A stretch of 64,000 nt of DNA, taken from NCBI GenBank assembly GCA_002426795.1, contig DINQ01000002.1, positions 62,001 through 126,000 on the forward strand. Reading direction: 5' to 3'. The position numbers were made by a program, and so were the translations under genes. Origin of the DNA: Bacteroidales bacterium UBA5536. Its GTDB lineage: Bacteria > Bacteroidota > Bacteroidia > Bacteroidales > F082. Shown piece after piece: positions 41,952-50,589 of the stretch (positions within the stretch are counted from its first letter, which is position 1; every line of letters starts with the position of its first letter). The notes beneath the pieces are model-generated. The model was not told where the DNA came from. It saw only the letters and a list, made by a program, of their open reading frames with translations, and did no database searches.

Positions 41952-43202
41952 ATGGACAGGGTAATAGAAAAGAAAAAGTGGACGACAGGCAAGATAGCAG
42001 CCATTGCAGCCATTGCTGCGTTTTTGTTTTTAGTAATCTATCTGATATTTTTTAGAGATAACAGCAGCAAGGTTTATATCGCACGCAATCAGGTAACGGT
42101 TTCAGAGGTTCTCAATGATAAATTTCAGGAGTTTATTCCGATCGATGGGGTGGTATTGCCAAAAACCACCATCTATATCGATGCCATTATGGGCGGCAAT
42201 GTGCAGCAAGTGTATGTTGAAGACGGTGCCATGTTAAAAAAGGGTGATACCATCCTGAAACTGGTAAATACAGACCTTGAGCTGAGTTATATGGAGCAGG
42301 AAACGCGGATTTTTGAAGCCATCAACAACCTGCAAAACACCAAGATTGGATTGGAACAAAACAAGTTTACGCGCCAGAAGGAAATCACGGCTTTACAGCA
42401 ACAGATAGAAGAAGTAGAAGCTACGTTCACACGTATGAAATCCCTTTTTGCGGATAGTTTGATTTCGGTGCAACAATACGAAGAAGCCGAACGCAATTAT
42501 CGTTTTGGACGCAAACAACTCACCATCTCACTTGAATTGCAGCGTCTCGATTCTGTTTCGGCCCAAAGGCGCTATAGCCAGATCGATGTGTCGATGGACA
42601 GGCTTTACAACAATCTTGACCTGCTTCGCAAAAGCCTTGGAAACCTTTACGTGAAAGCGCCTGCAGATGGACAGTTGTCGTCGTTTAACATCGAAGTTGG
42701 CCAAACCGCCCGTGTGGGCGAACATTTGGGCCAGATGGACAATCCGGACGATTTCAAGCTGCGGGCCAATATCGATGAGCGGTATATTTCGCGCGTAAGT
42801 ATTGGTCAGGAAGCCATCTACGATTTTAACGGAACAACTTTCCCGCTTACCATCAATAAAATTTATACTGACGTCACGGCTGGCTCATTCCAGGTTGATT
42901 TGTTTTTCGAAAATGGTTATCCGCCGCACATCAAACGTGGTCAAACATTACAGCTCAGGCTTGCATTTAGCAGCCAGACAGATGCGTTAATAGTTCGGCG
43001 TGGCGCCTTTTTCCAACAAACAGGCGGGAACTGGATATTCGTCCTCGATCCATCAGAAAAATTTGCTACAAAAAGGCCGATTCGCATTAACAGGCAAAAT
43101 ACCTTGTACTACGAAGTGATGGAAGGCCTCGAACCCGGCGAAAAAGTCATCGTGAGTTCCTATGACAGCTTTGCCGACAAAGACAAAGTAGTGTTTAAAT
43201 AA
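41952..43202 (+). CDS. HlyD/MacA-type periplasmic adaptor of an ABC efflux system
   Basis: The start at 41952 (MDRVIEKKKWTTG) is preferred over a TTG at 41928, which lies too close to the sigma-54-like promoter. The 416-residue protein has one N-terminal membrane helix (about 17-37), a biotinyl-lipoyl-like part (IYIDAIMGGNVQQVYVEDGAMLKKGD), a long coiled-coil hairpin (about 105-205, VQQYEEAERNYRFGRKQL), and beta-barrel and membrane-proximal domains (VKAPADGQLSSFNIEVGQ). It links the inner-membrane ABC transporter to an outer-membrane channel. It is the first gene of a five-gene operon. Confidence 0.92.
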   Translation: MDRVIEKKKWTTGKIAAIAAIAAFLFLVIYLIFFRDNSSKVYIARNQVTVSEVLNDKFQEFIPIDGVVLPKTTIYIDAIMGGNVQQVYVEDGAMLKKGDTILKLVNTDLELSYMEQETRIFEAINNLQNTKIGLEQNKFTRQKEITALQQQIEEVEATFTRMKSLFADSLISVQQYEEAERNYRFGRKQLTISLELQRLDSVSAQRRYSQIDVSMDRLYNNLDLLRKSLGNLYVKAPADGQLSSFNIEVGQTARVGEHLGQMDNPDDFKLRANIDERYISRVSIGQEAIYDFNGTTFPLTINKIYTDVTAGSFQVDLFFENGYPPHIKRGQTLQLRLAFSSQTDALIVRRGAFFQQTGGNWIFVLDPSEKFATKRPIRINRQNTLYYEVMEGLEPGEKVIVSSYDSFADKDKVVFK

Positions 43203-43235
43203 ATAAAACAGTCATCACATTAAATCAATTATCAA

Positions 43236-43922
43236 ATGATAAAAGCAGAAAAACTAACGAAAATATTTCGTGCTGACGAAGTTGAAACAACTGCACTCAA
43301 TGAAGTTTCATTCGAAATAAAAAAGGGGGAATTTGTAGCCATCATGGGGCCTTCGGGTTGTGGCAAATCGACATTGCTCAATATATTGGGCTTGCTCGAT
43401 AATCCAACTTCCGGAAAATATTTTTTCCTCGACCGCGAGGTTTCGGGCAGCACCGAAAGACAACGGGCCAACTTACGCAAGGAAAATATTGGCTTTGTTT
43501 TTCAGAATTTCAACCTGATCGATGAGCTCACGGTTTCAGAAAATGTTGAACTGCCGTTGATTTACCTTGGCATGCCAACACGTGAGCGAAAAAAAAGGGT
43601 AGAGGAAGTGCTGGCCCAGATGCAAATTTCGCACAGACACAAACATTTTCCTTTGCAGCTTTCGGGTGGCCAGCAACAGCGTGTAGCTGTGGCTAGGGCG
43701 GTTGTTGCTAAACCTTCTTTGATTCTGGCCGACGAACCTACAGGTAACCTCGATTCGGCTCATGGCGAGGAAGTGATGAACCTGCTTAACGAGCTCAATG
43801 TCAACGGGACTACTATCATTATGGTTACGCACTCGCAGCGCGATGCAGAATACAGCCAGCGTGTTATCAGATTGTTTGACGGTCAAATCATCAACGAAAA
43901 CATCAAAAAGAGCATTTTATAA
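43236..43922 (+). CDS. ABC transporter ATP-binding protein, MacB/LolD type
   Basis: The 228-residue ATPase has Walker A GPSGCGKSTLLN, a Q-loop with GFVFQNFNL, the signature LSGGQQQRVAVARAV, Walker B LILADEPTGNLD and a switch His in MVTHSQRDA. The spacing and the NFNLIDELTVSENVELPLIY stretch are characteristic of the LolD/MacB group, which works by mechanotransmission rather than by moving substrate through the membrane. It should power one or both FtsX-type permeases encoded downstream (43976 and 46684). It lies 33 bp after the adaptor gene. Confidence 0.95.
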   Translation: MIKAEKLTKIFRADEVETTALNEVSFEIKKGEFVAIMGPSGCGKSTLLNILGLLDNPTSGKYFFLDREVSGSTERQRANLRKENIGFVFQNFNLIDELTVSENVELPLIYLGMPTRERKKRVEEVLAQMQISHRHKHFPLQLSGGQQQRVAVARAVVAKPSLILADEPTGNLDSAHGEEVMNLLNELNVNGTTIIMVTHSQRDAEYSQRVIRLFDGQIINENIKKSIL

Positions 43923-43975
43923 GGGCTAATCTTGATTGTTTTTAACCGTTTAATTGAGTTAAAATAGAAAAATCC

Positions 43976-46372
43976 ATGTTTCGCAATTATCTGAAAATAG
44001 CCGTTCGCAGCCTGATGAAGCAGTTTTCGTATACGCTCATCAATGTTATCGGTCTAAGTACAGGCGTGGCAGCTTTCCTGATGATTATGCTTTATCTGCA
44101 GTTTCACCTGGATTTTGACAAACAGATTCCAAACCGTGAAAGACTGTTTCGTGTGGTGCAGATTCAGCAGGCTGATGGAATAGGCGAGCAGCATGTAGCA
44201 GTAAACATGGGTCCCTTGTCGGAAGCACTCAAAGCTGGACTTCCAGAAGTGGAGGATGCAGTCCGCATCATGAACTGGGGTCCCATGCCGATTCGTGTTG
44301 GCGAAGACTACTACAACCAGGACAAGGTGGTTTGGACCGATCAATCTATTTTCAGGTTGTTTGGCATTCAACTGGCTGAAGGCGATACAAATAATTTGCT
44401 AACCGAGCCTCGCGTTGTAGTTTTGTCTGAGCAACTGGCAATCAAATATTTCGGAAGTGTTTCGGCGGCCATTGGTAAAACAATCGAGTTTAACCATGAA
44501 GAGGGTTATCTGGTAAAGGCCGTGATGAAAAATCAGCCGGAAGAAACACATATGCCCATGGAAATGCTTGTTTCATATCCTTCGGCAGAGCAGCGGTTTC
44601 CATGGCTCAAGGATTGGGGCTCGAATACCTTGTCTGTTTATATTCAACTAGATCACCCCGGATCAGTACCGGTTGTGGAGAAGAAAATTGCTGAACAGGC
44701 GAAATTGTTTTTTGATGAGGACGATGTTGATCGTGCGCCACGCATGTATCTGCAGCCAGTTGGAGAAATTCACCTGCGATCGGGCCATATCAAATTCCAG
44801 GTCAACAGCCGACAGGGTGATTATCGTATTGTGTTGGCTTTCATGGTGATTGCTATCCTGGTGATACTTATCGCCTGTATCAACTTTATCAATCTGGCTA
44901 TTGCACGCTCGGTGAAAAGAGCCAAAGAAGTAGGTGTTCGAAAGGCTTTGGGTGCCAACAGGCAAAATCTGATTTACCAGTTTTTGGGAGAGTCGATGAT
45001 CATTACGCTCTTATCGATCCTCGCTTCTCTGATCCTGGTTGAGGTAAGTTTGCCTACGTTCAATCAACTGCTCGATACATCCCTGAAAATCCAATTTCTG
45101 ACAAATCCGATTTTTAACATAGGTTTACTGGGTATTTGGATCGTTGTTAGTTTGCTTTCAGGCATTTATCCGGCCTTTTACATGAGCAAGATGCAAGCCG
45201 TTGATGTACTAAAAGGTGTACGTGCCAAAAACACCTCAACCAGTGGATACCTGAGTAAAAGCTTGGTGGTTTTTCAGTTTTCGGTGGCGATTGTCCTCAT
45301 TATTGTCGTGATTATCACGACACGTCAGATTCGTTATGTGATGCACAAAGACCTTGGTTACAACCCAGAGAAGGTTGTTGGTGTTCTGCTTCAGGGTGGA
45401 GACAATGAAAAAAATGCCTTGCTACTGAAACAGGAATTACGCAATCAGGTTGGTGTTCAGAAAGTAGCTGCTGCGTCTTTTGTTAATGGCGTTGCCGGAA
45501 ACCAATCCACGATCAGCGTGGCTGATTCTGCTTCAACTCGCCTGATGGCAAGGTTTGGCTATGTGGACGAGGATTTCTTCCCCTTGATGGAAATTCCATT
45601 TGTTGAAGGACGAAATTTCAGTGCTGAAATAACCAGCGACGCCAACGAATCTGTCATTATCAATCAGGCAGCCGCCAACGCGCTGGGCTGGAAAGAAGCT
45701 GTTGGCAAGCAGTTTAATCCGTTCAATACTGATACGATTCATAAAAAAACCGTGATTGGCGTCATCAGCGATTACCACTATTATTCCATTCACGAACGGA
45801 TCGAACCTGCCGTTTACATCATGTATCCGGAGGGATATGGAGTGGTGTGTGTAAAATATGATCAGAACGACCAGGCTGCTTTCGTTAAACGTTTGGAAGA
45901 AAGTTGGGAAAGTGTTTTTCCACACCGGCCGTTTGAGTGGGTTTCGGTGGGTGAGCGCGTTGAAAAGCAATACAGAAACGACAGAAACAGCGCCACCTTG
46001 TTTACGGTTTTCACTGCACTTTCACTATTGATTTCTGCTTTGGGTTTGTACGGATTAACGGCCTTAAGGGTAGAACAACGCACCAAAGAAATTGGTATTC
46101 GTAAAGTGCTGGGAGGTAGCATCTGGCAGCTGATGGTGATGATCACCAGAGAGTTTTTGCTGCTGGTTGCCCTGGCAGGTATTTTTGCAATTCCGTTGGG
46201 TTATTATATGGCGCAACAAATATTGAATCAATTTGCATATACTGTTTCTATTGCCTGGTACGACGGGGTTTTCGCCATACTGTCGGCCTTGTTTATCGCG
46301 CTGCTTACCATCGCATATCATGCACAACACGCTGCAAATGCCAATCCTGTTGTTTCGCTGAAGTATGAATAA
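43976..46372 (+). CDS. FtsX/MacB-type ABC permease, large Bacteroidota form
   Basis: The 798-residue protein has an N-terminal helix (about 20-40, LINVIGLSTGVAAFLMIML), a MacB-like periplasmic domain (about 45-280), three helices with FtsX motifs (about 285-420; RSVKRAKEVGVRKALGANR), a second periplasmic part and a final FtsX domain (about 675-798; RVEQRTKEIGIRKVLGGS). Two FtsX units in one chain are usual in this phylum. It works with the ATPase at 43236 and the adaptor at 41952 as a MacAB-like extruder. The substrate is unknown. The gene at 46684 is a paralogue. Confidence 0.93.
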   Translation: MFRNYLKIAVRSLMKQFSYTLINVIGLSTGVAAFLMIMLYLQFHLDFDKQIPNRERLFRVVQIQQADGIGEQHVAVNMGPLSEALKAGLPEVEDAVRIMNWGPMPIRVGEDYYNQDKVVWTDQSIFRLFGIQLAEGDTNNLLTEPRVVVLSEQLAIKYFGSVSAAIGKTIEFNHEEGYLVKAVMKNQPEETHMPMEMLVSYPSAEQRFPWLKDWGSNTLSVYIQLDHPGSVPVVEKKIAEQAKLFFDEDDVDRAPRMYLQPVGEIHLRSGHIKFQVNSRQGDYRIVLAFMVIAILVILIACINFINLAIARSVKRAKEVGVRKALGANRQNLIYQFLGESMIITLLSILASLILVEVSLPTFNQLLDTSLKIQFLTNPIFNIGLLGIWIVVSLLSGIYPAFYMSKMQAVDVLKGVRAKNTSTSGYLSKSLVVFQFSVAIVLIIVVIITTRQIRYVMHKDLGYNPEKVVGVLLQGGDNEKNALLLKQELRNQVGVQKVAAASFVNGVAGNQSTISVADSASTRLMARFGYVDEDFFPLMEIPFVEGRNFSAEITSDANESVIINQAAANALGWKEAVGKQFNPFNTDTIHKKTVIGVISDYHYYSIHERIEPAVYIMYPEGYGVVCVKYDQNDQAAFVKRLEESWESVFPHRPFEWVSVGERVEKQYRNDRNSATLFTVFTALSLLISALGLYGLTALRVEQRTKEIGIRKVLGGSIWQLMVMITREFLLLVALAGIFAIPLGYYMAQQILNQFAYTVSIAWYDGVFAILSALFIALLTIAYHAQHAANANPVVSLKYE

Positions 46373-46390
46373 CGAATAAAAACCAAAGTC

Positions 46391-46648
46391 ATGAGAGAAG
46401 TTGTGATTTTAATTCCAGACATCGATGCTGAGCAAAATGTGGAAATTGACGTCCGCATCAACGGACGCCTGAAAACCATGCAATACCGGGTTGAACTGAT
46501 CGACTGGGAAGGCAATGAGGTTCCACCTAAAGAGAAAGTGCAGGTGCTCCGACACCATATTGATGCCTATGATAAAGATTGGGAACTCGTTGAGGTTGGC
46601 CCGCCGACTGACAAGAATATTTCGCTGATGTTTCGCAAAAAAAGTTAA
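46391..46648 (+). CDS. Small protein of unknown function inside the ABC operon
   Basis: The 85-residue protein lies 18 nt after the first permease and 35 nt before the second. It is acidic, has no Cys, membrane helix or signal peptide, and looks like a compact alpha/beta domain (EVVILIPDIDAEQNVEIDV, RVELIDWEGNEVPPKEKV, VLRHHIDAYDKDWELVEVG). I do not recognise the family. Its place between two large permeases, in the same frame of co-transcription, suggests a link to the transporter, perhaps a cytoplasmic accessory, but no role can be shown. Confidence 0.7.
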   Translation: MREVVILIPDIDAEQNVEIDVRINGRLKTMQYRVELIDWEGNEVPPKEKVQVLRHHIDAYDKDWELVEVGPPTDKNISLMFRKKS

Positions 46649-46683
46649 TTACTCAGCTTGTTAATGCCCAAAAGTGAACAGAG

Positions 46684-49137
46684 ATGAATAAAATGCTCAT
46701 ACTTTTTTCGAACTACGCATTGCTTTCGTTCAGAACCTTAAGCCGGCAGCGCAAACATGCGGCTATCAACATCATAGGATTGTCTGCAGGTTTGATAGTT
46801 TTTATGCTGATTTATCTCTTTCTGATTCACGAAAATAATTACGATACCTCGTGGCGCGACCATCAACGGTTGTACCGCTTGCATGGGAGTTTGATTTTTA
46901 ATGGGCGTGAAGATCGCTTTGCTTTGTCATCATTTAATATGGCTCAGGCCATGAAAACAGATTTTCCGGAGGTTGAAGCGGCAACATTGATTTTCAGAAA
47001 CAGCTTTTCCAACGATCAGCGTGGTATTACCGCCTGGGTAAATGACCAGATGTACGAAATTCCGCCGGTTACAGTGGCCGATGCCGATTTTTTTAAAGTT
47101 TTTGATTATCCGTTTTTGTCCGGAGATCCACTCACAGCACTTGCCGAACCCAATAGCATTGTGCTGAGCAAAAAAACCGCTAACCTGCTTTTTGGTGAGG
47201 ATGATGCTTTTGGCAAGCTCATCAATATCAACGCAAAAACCTATAAAGTCACAGCTGTGATCGATAAGGAAAAAGTGCAGTCGCACCTGGTTTTCGACGA
47301 CCTTATCTCGATCAGCACGCTACCTAAAACCCAAATTGAACAGATGCGTGCTGACTGGTTTTGGCTGGTGGGTTACACCTATCTGCGGTTTAAAGATGAC
47401 CAACAGGCAAAATTGTTTCCTGAAAAGCTGGAACTGTTGCGTAAAAACACTATAGAGCCTTGGATAAAAGAAGTGAGCGTGGATGGAGATATTCAACTGG
47501 CCATCGAGCCGGTTACTGAAATTCATTTTAATACCAGTCTTCAATACGATAGCCCAAGCAACACCAATCGAAATTACAGCTACATTTTCACGTTTATAGC
47601 CATTTTTTTGTTGCTGATTGCTTCGATCAATTATATGAATCTGGCAACAGCGCGCAGCATAAAAAGAGCGCGCGAAATCGGAATCAGGAAAGCGGCAGGG
47701 GCACACCGTGGCCAACTTATTTTTCAGTTTCTGGGCGAAAGTATCATTACCAGTTTTCTCGCATTTTTGTTTGCCCTCTTTTTTACAGAGTTAATCCTTC
47801 CTGCATTTAATACACTCATTGGCATCAATTTAACGCTGAGTCAGTTATATAAATCAGGATTTGTTCATTATGGCTTGTTGTTGGTTGCAGTTGTAGTGGG
47901 AGTTGGCCTGTTGAGTGGTAGTTTTCCTGCATTGGTTTTGTCGGGTTATTCGCCTGTGGCAGTTTTGAGATCGGCAGGCGGTTTTAGTGGTGACAAAAAG
48001 CTGTTTAGTGCGCCCAATCTGAGAAAGGTGTTAGTGGTGTTTCAGTTTATAATTTCGATAGGCATGATTATCAGCACCTTGATTATTGCCGATCAATTGC
48101 GATATATCCGTCATTTCGACAATGGATTCAGAACGGAGCAAACCATGGTGATTCATTTTCCGACAGATACAATACTGCGCCGAAACAGCGAGGTTGTCAG
48201 GCAGAATTTATTGGCTTTACCTGAAGTAGAAAAGGTTTCGCTAACTGCCAGCTTACCGGGATACCAATCAGGGAGGCTCATGTTTTTCCTGGGCGATACG
48301 GCCAATCCTGAAGTGCGCACGATGAATATTTATGTTGTCGATCATGAATTCTTCGATTTGCTCGGCCTTAAAACGCTAGAAGGTCGGGTTTTCTCAAAAG
48401 ATTCGCCCGACGATGTGAATGCAGCTTTTGTGGTAAACCGTGCCGCGGCCAAGTTTTTAGGATATGAAAATCCGGTAGGTGTTAAAATGAACTGTGGACT
48501 GGGTGTAGATGGAAAAATCATTGGCATGGTCGAGGATTTTCATTACACCAGTTTGCACAACCCGGTCGAACCCCTTGTGTTTATTCTAACACGCGAAAAC
48601 ATGCGGTATGTGGCCGTTCGTATCAGCTCGCCCAACCTGCAGCCGAGCATCGAAAAAATAGCGGATGTGTGGCAGCATTTTGACCAGAAACACATTTTCA
48701 ACTATCATTTTTTAGATAACCACCTGCAGATGCAATACGACCATGAAACGAAAATGATGGCGCTCTTTGGTTGGTTTTCGTTGATTGTTGTGCTTATTTC
48801 TTGTCTTGGATTGTATGGCTTGTCGGCCTTTACGATTGAACAACGGACCAAAGAAATCGGTATTCGGAAAGTGCTTGGCAGTTCAGCCCGGCAAACCATT
48901 CTGTTGCTGATCAAAGATTTTGTGAAACTTGTTTTTTTGGCCGGTTTACTATCGGTGCCGACAAGTTACTTTTTCATGGACGAATGGATGAATAATTTCG
49001 CCTACCGCGTGGGCATAAGGCCAGTTTGGTTTATCGCAGGTTTTATGATTGCCATGCTGATCGCAGTTGCAACCGTAATGGCACAGGCGTTTAAAGCCGT
49101 GCGTTCCAATCCGGTAAATGCCATAAAGTATGAATGA
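46684..49137 (+). CDS. Second FtsX/MacB-type ABC permease
   Basis: The 817-residue protein has the same layout as the permease at 43976: an N-terminal helix (AINIIGLSAGLIVFMLIYL), a periplasmic MacB-like domain, an FtsX unit (RSIKRAREIGIRKAAGAHR), a second periplasmic part and a final FtsX unit (IEQRTKEIGIRKVLGSSA). The two copies end alike (NPVVSLKYE and NPVNAIKYE). They may form a heterodimer over the single ATPase, or act as alternatives. It is the last gene of the sigma-54-type operon and is convergent with the YceI pair, with a 33-bp gap. Confidence 0.92.
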   Translation: MNKMLILFSNYALLSFRTLSRQRKHAAINIIGLSAGLIVFMLIYLFLIHENNYDTSWRDHQRLYRLHGSLIFNGREDRFALSSFNMAQAMKTDFPEVEAATLIFRNSFSNDQRGITAWVNDQMYEIPPVTVADADFFKVFDYPFLSGDPLTALAEPNSIVLSKKTANLLFGEDDAFGKLININAKTYKVTAVIDKEKVQSHLVFDDLISISTLPKTQIEQMRADWFWLVGYTYLRFKDDQQAKLFPEKLELLRKNTIEPWIKEVSVDGDIQLAIEPVTEIHFNTSLQYDSPSNTNRNYSYIFTFIAIFLLLIASINYMNLATARSIKRAREIGIRKAAGAHRGQLIFQFLGESIITSFLAFLFALFFTELILPAFNTLIGINLTLSQLYKSGFVHYGLLLVAVVVGVGLLSGSFPALVLSGYSPVAVLRSAGGFSGDKKLFSAPNLRKVLVVFQFIISIGMIISTLIIADQLRYIRHFDNGFRTEQTMVIHFPTDTILRRNSEVVRQNLLALPEVEKVSLTASLPGYQSGRLMFFLGDTANPEVRTMNIYVVDHEFFDLLGLKTLEGRVFSKDSPDDVNAAFVVNRAAAKFLGYENPVGVKMNCGLGVDGKIIGMVEDFHYTSLHNPVEPLVFILTRENMRYVAVRISSPNLQPSIEKIADVWQHFDQKHIFNYHFLDNHLQMQYDHETKMMALFGWFSLIVVLISCLGLYGLSAFTIEQRTKEIGIRKVLGSSARQTILLLIKDFVKLVFLAGLLSVPTSYFFMDEWMNNFAYRVGIRPVWFIAGFMIAMLIAVATVMAQAFKAVRSNPVNAIKYE

Positions 49138-49170
49138 TGGAAATCTTTTTTGTGCTTGACTGCCAGACGA

Positions 49171-49725
49171 CTAATGATACAGAACTTCAAATGAGAGCCC
49201 GATTTCATCATCCGTTTCCATGGCCATCAATGACGGTGGCTCAATGTTGAAATCGGTCATCAAGATGATAAACGAACCACTCACCTTTAGTGTTTTACCT
49301 TCCAGCTTTTCAACAGCCTTGAACGTGGTTGGCTTACTGATTCCATGCCAGGTCATTGTCCCTGAAACAAACAAGCTGTCGCCAACAGTTTTTATGTCAT
49401 CGCTGGTAAAACTGATATTGGGGTAGAGCAGGGCTTCGGTTACTTCGAGCATGTGCGAATCGCGGTTGGCATTGTCACTGTCGAATGAGGCAACTTTTAC
49501 GGCCACAGCCACCTGAGAGATCATTTTTGTTTCAGGATTCCACACAACAACGGAGTTGATATCGTTGCTTACACCCGTCCATGAATGCAGTGGGTGATTC
49601 ATTGAATAAGTAATTGAGGATTGTTTTTTGTCGGAAAACAATTTTTGGGTAACTACATCTGCATCCTGAGCAAGCAGGGCAATGCTCATAAGAAAAAACA
49701 GGATGGAAAAACTGGTTGATTTCAT
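49171..49725 (-). CDS. YceI family periplasmic protein
   Basis: The 184-residue protein has a signal peptide ending ALLAQDA and a YceI lipocalin-like barrel: ITYSMNHPLHSWTGVSNDIN, the conserved-type VKVASFDSDNANRDSHMLEVTEAL, and NISFTSDD. YceI proteins bind isoprenoid chains such as polyprenyl quinones in the periplasm. The gene directly upstream on the same strand (14 bp) encodes a four-helix protein with helix His residues resembling cytochrome b561. In E. coli, yceI is coupled to yceJ, a cytochrome b561, so the same pairing is probable here. Confidence 0.9.
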   Translation of the reverse strand: MKSTSFSILFFLMSIALLAQDADVVTQKLFSDKKQSSITYSMNHPLHSWTGVSNDINSVVVWNPETKMISQVAVAVKVASFDSDNANRDSHMLEVTEALLYPNISFTSDDIKTVGDSLFVSGTMTWHGISKPTTFKAVEKLEGKTLKVSGSFIILMTDFNIEPPSLMAMETDDEIGLSFEVLYH

Positions 49726-49738
49726 GGGAATAGGGGTG

Positions 49739-50371
49739 TTAAAATTTGATCACAATCATGGATACAGCAAAAGCGCCAAAAGCAGTATATGCAGCAGCCC
49801 TGTGATAGGGCCTCAAACTGGGGTTTGAATTGAGCTGACTTGCTAGAATATTGGTAGCGACCATCGCTGTAAAATGCACAATAGCCAATGCTTTGTGAAG
49901 TTTGATGCTACTAAAACCTTTGCGTTCATCAACCATTTTCGGAGGTGCAAACAGCGAAAGTGAGGCTGTAGTGAAATAGCCAAAGTTTACACCCGCAGCA
50001 AGCGCTTCGTGCGCTCCTTTAAGATTTTGATTGCCGTTGTATAAGCCAGCACCAACAAATCCCTGGGCAATCATGCCTCCCAGTGTCACAAAACCAAGTA
50101 CCTGATGTGTCACCAGCATGGTTCTCCTTACTTTAAGCTCTTGCTGACGTTTTTCGGGCGTAAGTTCAAAACGATCGAAATTCCGCATCAATCCCTTTTT
50201 GCCCCATAATATGCCTTGTGTAAAAATCATGTGGTTAGGCAACAAGGCTGGTTGCTCTGTTTCTGTCGCCATCAGATCGTTGAGTAAGCTGTTGGTGTTC
50301 GTTTTGTCGACCTGGGAATAGCTTGCTGTAACCGCGGTCAACATGATTAATAATAAGAGGAGTCTTCTCAT
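49739..50371 (-). CDS. Four-helix membrane protein with helix His, putative b561-like partner of YceI
   Basis: The 210-residue protein has a signal peptide (about 1-19) and then four hydrophobic helices from about residue 85. His is present at matching positions: VTHQVLGF (helix 1), GAHEALAAG (helix 2), LHKALAIVHFTAM (helix 3), YHRAAAYTAF (helix 4). This is the layout of cytochrome b561-type proteins that bind two b haems, though overall similarity is weak and I assign it by pattern and context. The YceI gene follows by 13 bp, as in E. coli yceJ-yceI. It might oxidise or reduce the quinone-like ligand carried by YceI. Confidence 0.6.
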   Translation of the reverse strand: MRRLLLLLIMLTAVTASYSQVDKTNTNSLLNDLMATETEQPALLPNHMIFTQGILWGKKGLMRNFDRFELTPEKRQQELKVRRTMLVTHQVLGFVTLGGMIAQGFVGAGLYNGNQNLKGAHEALAAGVNFGYFTTASLSLFAPPKMVDERKGFSSIKLHKALAIVHFTAMVATNILASQLNSNPSLRPYHRAAAYTAFGAFAVSMIVIKF

Positions 50372-50589
50372 AACAGTGTTTATTGGTCAGTATTATTTTT
50401 GCTAATTGCCCGTATGTTATAGTTCAAGAAAAAAAACCAAATCCATTGTCTGACACGGATTTTTCGTTTTTTAAGCTGTCTGCATTCAAGCTAAAAGCGG
50501 TGCAATTTATTGTTTATTGAAAGCGAAAAACCAAATGGCTTGTATTTTTAAGAAAAAAATAAGAAAAGCAAACGGCTGAATCATGCTTT

